Assembly: GCA_030549495.1 (NCBI GenBank)
Contig: JAUIRK010000919.1
Span: 1,299,001 to 1,363,000 of the forward strand
Origin: Nectonema munidae
Taxonomy: Eukaryota; Nematomorpha; Nectonematoida; Nectonematidae
Reading direction: 5' to 3'
Length of the DNA stretch: 64,000 nt
The position numbers and the translations under genes are program-made. Each line of letters opens with the position of its first letter. Positions within the stretch are counted from its first letter, which is position 1. Below the pieces are notes generated by a model. The model searched no databases. It worked only from the letters and a program-made list of their open reading frames with translations, and was not told the origin of the DNA. Below are positions 57,570-64,000 of the stretch, piece after piece.

Positions 57570-57808
57570 TCAAATGCTGCAGCATTTAGATTTTTCAGTA
57601 TTTGCAGAGTCTGTAGGAGCAACGGTGATGTTTTGAGTGCCGCTGGAGGTGGGGTTGTTGTGGGAACGGTCGCCGTCCTCTGTCCTGTCGTTGTTGAATT
57701 TGTTCTCCACGATGTTGTGGTAGATTTCCGTCATGACTGTTTGAAAAGCCTTTTCTACGTGCGTGGAATCCAGGGCAGATGTTTCAATGAAGGAAAGGTT
57801 ATGCGCTT
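57570..57808 (-). CDS. Rab11: Rab11 small GTPase, last coding exon
   Basis: The exon follows TTTTGCTTAG/AAGC and ends at TGA (57572-57570). After a split glutamate codon it reads [20 protein letters not shown] and [19 protein letters not shown] is the G5 loop (SA recognises guanine), and the sequence is diagnostic of Rab11 rather than other Rabs. A hydrophilic Asn/Thr-rich variable tail ([20 protein letters not shown]) leads to CCSI, the two cysteines that are geranylgeranylated for membrane attachment. Rab11 directs traffic through recycling endosomes. The tail is clearly diverged from fly and vertebrate Rab11. The upstream exons should lie to the right; none was found before 64000. Confidence 0.93.
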
Positions 57809-59380
57809 CTAAGCAAAATAAATAAACAGCTTCACTACACAACCAAAGGTGGTCGGCACTATTCTACATACGCAGCATGGCGAGGCTCGATGCCACACAC
57901 TCGACTCACCCGAAATAGAGAAGAGTGCGCTACGCATATCCCTCCATCAAGGTTTTCTGATTCACTTTGTTCGCGCTAAATAAGGCCTTTTTACAAAATA
58001 ACAATGGTTTTACACCTTTTAAAACCAGAGTGACTCTTATCGCAAGAAATTAAAAATCATCTGCTTTAAATACATAAAATCACATTAAAAAAACAGACGA
58101 TTACTCTTGACAATTCTAGTCCACAAACCGTTAGGAACGACAAACTTCGCTAAAAAATCCTAATTAAAATTTCTCTAATATATCATAAATAAATTTTTTG
58201 TGTATTTAAATCAATAATAATAAAAATCAATAATTCTGAAACTGGGGTCCAACCCGCAGTACAGGGGTCACATTGCGGCCCATTTAATCTTTGAATGCGA
58301 ACCGCCTATAATTCATCTGACATATGAGGATCTAATGCTTATTTGAATTATGATTTTTTAAGTTTCTGTCAAATAATAATAATTGTTAAATAAGGAGTTT
58401 ACGCTATACAGCAAACATATGTAATTTGCGAATAGACAGAAATAATTTTGATTTCTATTGTGAAAATCTAAGTTTAATGTGTGGAAGGTGTTTTTGTTTA
58501 TAGAAATACTTGAAAAGAAATTTTTACTTACATTTATTTCATTTCTTGGTACTATCATTATAAAGTTGTATACAAACTCTCCTGTAAAAACTATACAATA
58601 GAGAAAGTGTATCCTGAAGGACATGTTTGAAGGGCAATGAGAGTATCCAATGTTAAAATAAATTCGAACCTTCCTAAATGAAGGAGAACAGAAAGAAATA
58701 ATTGAAGGGATTTAAATGCAGAGATTAATTAACACAGCTGCATTAGGGTGCCAAAAAACTACATAGGAAAAATTTTATTATTTTAAAACAGCTATCTTTT
58801 CCTTTAATGATTTCAATGTTCAAGCAAAAAATAGTCGAATTTAAATATATTTTGTAAAAAAATAAAATGATAATTAAACTTTAATAACAAAATTTTCTTA
58901 GAACTAGGGGTACCCGAAAGTATTCTTTCTGTAAAAATTTATTTGCAAAAGGCTTTTTACATTATCAGCATGTAACAAATTACTTACTTTCAAACAAATA
59001 AAGGAAAATAAAATTTCAAAATTTAGCAATATATAAAATACAGACAAAAAATCATTTTTTACAAAACCTTTATTTGTTGACCAATGCTAGATGCAGGCAA
59101 ATATCAATTTGAAAGCCACGTGCTCTCAAAAATAGCCATTTTATACATGGTCATGAGTGAAGCATTGTCTTATAAGCATTGAAAAACATAAAACACAGGA
59201 GATGCATATATCAAGCACATTTGGAAGCTGATTTCTAAAGAACAGTAGATATCTACTCTCACAAACAAGAAAGAGATAAAGAGTTAAAAGCTGTCAAAGT
59301 GTGTGTCTTCTATTTTTCCACCCCATCATTCTTTCTACAATCACTTGCTCCCTATCACTTATTTTTTTGTTTCATCTTCA
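57809..59380. other. Rab11 intron or gap, hAT-end debris
   Basis: A GC patch at 57840-57960 matches no Rab11 sequence. At 58247-58300, ctggggtccaacccgcagta and aggggtcacattgcggccc look like one end of a hAT element, with no partner found. Confidence 0.35.
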
Positions 59381-59383
59381 ACA

Positions 59384-60830
59384 TGAGTAACTACAAAAAA
59401 GGAAGAGAATTTTTACTAGACAATGGAAGCGTTTTAAAAGTTGATCAAGATCAAGATAGACTTTGATCAAGATGAAAGTGTTTTGAGTGAAGCTGTTGAT
59501 AATGCAAATGATTCTGTGCGAATCGGTACTGATGAATCTTTTTTATTGCTGAATACCGAGTCTATATTGGAAGAAGATACAATCTCATGGTCAAATAAAA
59601 CAAAGAATCCTGTTTTGCCGATCGTATCTTCACCCATTCCCTATGGTAAGTTCAAACCCAAAGTTGAAACTTTTTTACAAACTTCAAAAAAGCCTCTTGG
59701 GTATGATGTCTTCAATATCATAAGTGATTTTGAAAATTTAGTTAAAAACATAATTGTGCCTCAAACAAATTTATATGCATCTCAAAACGGCTTTGTTTTT
59801 CAAACTAGTTTTTCTGAAATTTGTGCTTTTCTGGGAATCCATTTGATAATGGATTACCATGTTTTACCAAAATTAAGAGATTATTGGCCCAAAGATCCTG
59901 ATTTGACAGTCCCATATATATATATCTCCTATCATGGCATTAAATAGATTCTTACAAATTAGAAAGTTTTTACACTTTAATGATAATAGTTCTAAAAACA
60001 GGGATAGAGCAAAAAAATACGTAATGTTTTTGACCATCTCAACATATCGTTTCAATCTTGTTTATACCCAGAAAAAAACTAAGTGTAGATGAAAGAATGA
60101 TCAAATTTAAAGGTCAGAACATAATGAAGCAATATATTACAGCCAATATTATTCCGTATTGTGGAAAAGCAGAAGTTCGCGAGTATGGATTGGGGGAATC
60201 TGTAGTTATGAAATTAACAAGTGAATTGAAAGGTGCAGGGTGCCATGTTTATTTTGATAATTTTTTACTACTATTTCTTTGATGTCTCATTTACATGAAA
60301 ATGGAATTATTGCAACCGGCATAATGCATCGTAACAGGAAAAATATTCCATATTGAAAGAAGATAAACAGTTTAAAAAAGACGAACTTGATTCTTTACAA
60401 ACTACAGACAGAAAAATAAATTTGGTCAAGTGGATGGATACTAGATGTGTCATCATAGTATCAAATTGTTTTAAACCTAATAAGCAAAAGATCAGAACGA
60501 AGAGAAAAAGAGGAAAACGAAATGCTATGATTCAAACAATACCCACCATGGAGCTCGACTATAACGAATTTATGGGTGGAGTAGATAAATCTAACCAACT
60601 CAAAAGTTATTACAAATACGATCACAAGTTTTATTTGAGAATATTATTTGACTTGTTGGAAACTTGCATAACTAACTAATTCTTTTATTGTGTATAAAAT
60701 AATACATAATAATGAAAAAGATAAAGAACTATCTTTGTTTGAATTCAAACAAAAAGTGTCGAGAAAAATGGTAAACGATTTTACATCAAGAATTTACAAA
60801 AATGAAACATCAAGTTTTCAAGGAGGACTA
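59384..60830 (+). pseudogene. piggyBac-type transposase, near full length, several frame breaks
   Basis: An ATG at 59384 begins MSNYKKGREFLLDNGS. An acidic N-terminus follows in another frame (DFDQDESVLSEAVDNANDSV). The core reads VFNIISDFENLVKNIIVPQT, FQTSFSEICAFLGIHLIMDY (59730-59860), then RKKLSVDERMIKFKGQNIMK with the first catalytic Asp, GKAEVREYGLGESVVMKL, CHVYFDNFL with the second Asp, and YNEFMGGVDKSNQLKSYY with the third Asp (60570-60615). All three catalytic aspartates are therefore present, but frames change near 59465, 59945-60055, 60280-60350 and 60680. The cysteine-rich tail is only a remnant (about 60880-60960). Confidence 0.88.
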
Positions 60831-61544
60831 GAAATTTAGCACCAGAATCATCTACCAAGATTTTCAGATAACAGAAAAAGATGTTTTTACTCTTTTCAAC
60901 TCTAGACAACAAAACATTTACTTTTTGTCTAGCGTGCAACAGTTCTTATGTGTGCAAAAAAATTGAAATTGTTTCATGAATTTTTATTAGTGAAAAAATC
61001 ATTCATTGTTTATTTTAAAAAATAAAGTCATTTTTACAATGAATTGTTTTTCTTGTTGTTTAGAAGATAATAAAGATTAAAAATAAGGCTCATTTGCAGA
61101 TAACGTCAATATATCTCTCATAATTTTCCACCATCCCGGCTCTATTCTCTTTTTTATTAGACTTGTAATTCACATCAAAGTCAACTTTCGTGAACTTCAG
61201 GACATCTACTTTCCCTTAGTAGAGTTGACGTCAATTGTGAACCATAAGTATAAACTGATAAAAACTTTACAAATTTAATTTTTCTAGATGATTTCGAAGA
61301 ATAAATAAAGTTGGAATTTTATTATTCAAAATTTTTTACTACTCTCTACACAGTGGGTCACTCATGACCCATTAACTTTGAGCTAAGACACAATGAGTCA
61401 TTCATAACCAATGAACTTTTTAACCGTTAGATGAAGTAAAATATAAAAAAAAGCTTTGAATTTCTCTTAATTACATCAAAAAAAAATTTTAATTATATTC
61501 ATATTTTTTTTAATTAATTTTTTGGGTTCAATTGTCTCAAAGGG
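60831..61544 (+). mobile_element. 3' region and right end of the piggyBac element
   Basis: The right end is CTCAAAGGG followed by TTAA (61545-61548). Read inward it starts CCCTTTGAGACAATTGAACC, a piggyBac-like terminus. Inside (61350-61430) two related subterminal units occur, gtcactcatgacccattaac and gtcattcataaccaatgaac. The left end of the element was not found upstream of 59384. Confidence 0.6.
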
Positions 61545-61548
61545 TTAA

Positions 61549-62099
61549 AGAACATGTATGATGATCGCATTATAGGATGTAAGTAATGATCATTCGAATA
61601 CATAATAATGTAAGATAAGAAAATAAAGGAGGGAATGCAGACTTTCCAGTCAAACATCAATGCCTGAAATTCCTATCAAATATATTTTACAAAGGATGTG
61701 AGAGCTATATAATAATAATAATCCATTGTTTTAATATGCACACAATAAGTAAGAAATGTTTATCACAGTGTCTCCTTGTAGTATTTTTGGGCAAACACAT
61801 GTTGATGATCCACTAGAGTTTTTTGAAGTTTTATAAGTATCAATTGTAGAATGTAAAATCTTCCAACTATATGTGGAAGCAACGAAAAATGGAAGACATT
61901 GAGCAAGATTTGCATTCTTAAGAACAGATCTTCCACCTCTGGTTTCTCTTGTAGTGACTTTTTGAATCAATTTTCGCTTCCATCAAATCCATGCCCCCTG
62001 GCCTATATTTCAGAATGTGTTAGCTTCAATGTAAGTTCTTTTTTGTTATCCAATCTGTTACAATGATGTTGTCGCTTTATCTTCTATGAAGATCTACTT
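61549..62099. other. Spacer before a LINE, no feature supported
   Basis: A 79-codon minus-strand ORF (61970-61731) lies here, but I recognise nothing in it. Confidence 0.3.
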
Positions 62100-63281
62100 T
62101 ATTCAGTATGTTTCTCATTGTAAGAAATCTCTGGCTGGATATATCTAGAGCTTTCGATACGATCAATCATAGTGTTTTGCTCCATAAGTTGTTTCGGTTA
62201 GGATTCAGATACAATGTGCTTGTTTGGGTCAAGAGTTTTCTTTTTAAGAGATCTTTTTTGTCAATGTTAATAACTCTTCTTCTGGTACAAGAGAAGTAGA
62301 ATGCGGGGTTCCTCAAGGATCTATTCTTGGTCCTTTTCTTTTCTTACTTTATATCGATGATCTTTCTAAAGTTTTTGACCAATATTGTACTTACCCCTTT
62401 TATGCGGACGATGTTACTTTACTTTTTGATTTTTCATCTTCTACATCCTCCGTTGTTAATAATTGCCTCTCTAGTATCGACAATTGGTGTACAATGAACT
62501 GTCTTGCGCTCAATATAAAGAAATGCAAGTATATGATTTTTTCTCATATTAAGAGTATCACAGTGTGTGTCTCGCTATTATGGTATTTTTTCAACCTACG
62601 ACACTTTTTACCGCCTAACATCCGTAGGATACTATACATTGCTTATATTTATCCTCATCTTCTTTACTTAAATGTTATATGGCGAGGTTTCAATTTAGTA
62701 TTTATTGATAAACTCTTCAGAATACAGAAAAAATTTCTTTTATTTGTCACTTCTCAACAGACTTCTCTTTTGCCTCCTTTTCTTGATGTTTATAGAATTA
62801 ATATTTTCACCCATTTAGTTTAATCATATGTTGGTAACTATTTCTTCTCTGCGTATTTTATCCTTAATTGTTCTGTCCATAATTACTTTACTCGCAATAA
62901 TGTGTCTATCCATTTTAAACATATATCTTGCAATTCTAAATTTAGAAGGATCATTATGAATACGTATAAATATGTTAATATCTATAAAAACTTTTTAGAT
63001 TTTTCTACCCTCAGCAGATTTAAAAATGAGCATTTGAGTCGCTTCTTTATTAAATCTTTTTATTTATTATTATGCCCACGCTCTTTGTATTTTCATCTTT
63101 TTTTTAATTTTCTTACTTGTAGACAATTTTAACTGCTTTACCTATTTACTCTACCTTGTTGCCTAATATTCACTACTATCATGCTACACACCTATGTTTA
63201 GTGCTTTAAATATTGTGTTATATATCTATATAAACGTTTTTTTCCTTTAATTAATTTTTGTGGGAGTTCCTGCATCTCGAT

Positions 63282-63950
63282 TAGGGTGTCCACCCCGGGA
63301 TTCCTCTTCCTCGAGTCCCCGGGGAATCGTGAAATTTCAAAATCCTCGTCCTCGAAAAAAAAATTTTAAATTTCCTCGGGGAATATTTGAAAAAAAATTT
63401 TTGTCGAACCCGAAGACAAAAATATCGAAGTAACGGAGAAGAAAGATGAAACATTAATCGTTAGCAACCAAAAAACAGAGAAGAAAAGCGTGAAGGAGGA
63501 ATTGGACGAATTTCTGAATATTAATGAAAATGAAGAACGTGAAACTAAAAGCAAGATTTCAAGCATAGAGGAAATAATGAAAAAAACATTTGACCTTTAT
63601 TTAGAAACAAATAGGAGGCCCGAAGTTTTAGAAACTTTATTCAAAAATTTAAAGAGCATAAAAAACCAACTTCTGTGGATGCCGAAAGAGTGTTTTCGTC
63701 AATGGGTTATTTTTCTACAAAAATAAGAAACCATTTGAATGATGAAACTTTGAACGCTCTAATTTTTCTTAGATATTTTTTTAAAAAATAAATCTTTTAT
63801 GCATTTAAATTTTTTTCAATAAAAATCTTATATGAGACTTTTAAATTTTCTTTTCTGAACAGTTTTTACTGTAAAAAAATCGCTTTTTCTTCCAAATTAC
63901 GAGGTCCTCGTTCCCCGGGAATGAAAAAAGACCTTAAAGTGGACACACTA
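63282..63950. mobile_element. hAT deletion derivative inserted in the LINE, perfect 8-bp duplication
   Basis: atctcgat lies at 63274-63281 and 63951-63958. The ends are tagggtgtccac and, read inward from the right, tagtgtgtccac. Both are followed by GC-rich CCCCGGGA-type blocks. The interior keeps only the last part of a plus-strand transposase. Confidence 0.92.
63410..63792 (+). pseudogene. hAT transposase C-terminal domain, one frame break
   Basis: An acidic, Lys/Glu-rich linker (EVTEKKDETLIVSNQKTEKK, then EELDEFLNINENEERE) leads to TLFKNLKSIK, and, after a frame change near 63665, to PTSVDAERVFSSMGYFSTK and IRNHLNDETLNALIFLRYFF, the conserved hAT dimerisation motif ending at a stop near 63791. 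The catalytic core is absent, so this copy could move only with a transposase supplied by another element. Confidence 0.88.
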
Positions 63951-64000
63951 ATCTCGATGGATGAAATTTCTCGTTGTCGTTCTCCGCCCAAAGTTGGGTG

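Larger units (their letters stand above)
62100..64000 (+). mobile_element. LINE (Jockey/CR1-like), 5'-truncated, interrupted by a hAT element
   Basis: It reads DISRAFDTINHSVLLHKLFR (62130-62190), then VECGVPQGSILGPFLFLLYI (62297-62356) and FYADDVTLL (62398-62424), the reverse-transcriptase motifs including the YADD active site. Next come MNCLALNIKKCKYMIFSH and the tail IRRILYIAYIYPHLLYLNVI to 62820, with more C-terminal sequence at 62902-63132. The catalytic aspartates are present, but frames change near 62270 and 62500, and a piece is missing after 62560. The 3'UTR (63140-63281) resumes at 63959 after the hAT insertion and runs off the window. Confidence 0.88.

Noticed and set aside
61731-61970. 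79-codon minus-strand ORF near the piggyBac right end
   Set aside because: No recognisable similarity. Could be chance.

Overview
The window is AT-rich animal nuclear DNA of low gene density, made of very long introns full of transposons. The I-II linker exons of its main gene read closest to the arthropod cacophony type of calcium channel, so I infer an arthropod. A crustacean such as a copepod would fit, but the species is not shown by the sequence.

The main host gene runs on the minus strand from about 49,000 to beyond the left edge. It encodes the N-terminus, all of domain I and the start of the I-II linker of a Cav2 (cacophony-like) voltage-gated calcium channel alpha-1 subunit. I resolved eleven coding exons by protein similarity, splice signals and reading-phase continuity: 49000-48857, 34186-34098, 31146-30985, 29526-29421, 25740-25601, 18151-18030, 16134-15982, 14406-14207, 7898-7795, 2623-2508 and 1563-1504. 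They add up to 1,396 nt in one continuous frame. The intron 30984-29527 has AT-AC ends with textbook U12 donor and branch sequences. The exon at 31160 also carries an upstream in-frame ATG, which suggests a second promoter and a shorter N-terminus. A second host gene, Rab11, contributes only its last coding exon (57808-57570, minus). Rab11 and Cav2 lie head-to-tail on the same strand.

The rest is mobile DNA. There are six hAT-type insertions with recognisable ends and target-site duplications (12,695; 20,844; 37,523; 39,839; 43,499; 63,282), of which 20,844, 43,499 and 63,282 keep perfect 8-bp duplications. A seventh hAT transposase lies inside a TTAA-flanked piggyBac-type element that itself interrupts a LINE (4,100-7,600). 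Two decayed piggyBac transposases lie at 35,967-37,045 and 59,384-60,830. Jockey/CR1-like LINE fragments occur at 4,100, 8,402, 9,650, 19,200, 44,790 and 62,100. A transposase-like gene of a family I cannot classify lies at 53,590-55,105.

Unexplained structure includes a 115-bp-arm fold-back at 2,994-3,252, an identical 165-bp duplication at 23,122-23,473, and a roughly 1-kb inverted repeat pair (45,376-46,420 and 50,391-51,880) around the first Cav2 exon. Inside that pair, a near-identical direct repeat of about 80 bp brackets the first exon. No CRISPR, operon or bacterial feature is present, and I recognised no rRNA or tRNA gene.
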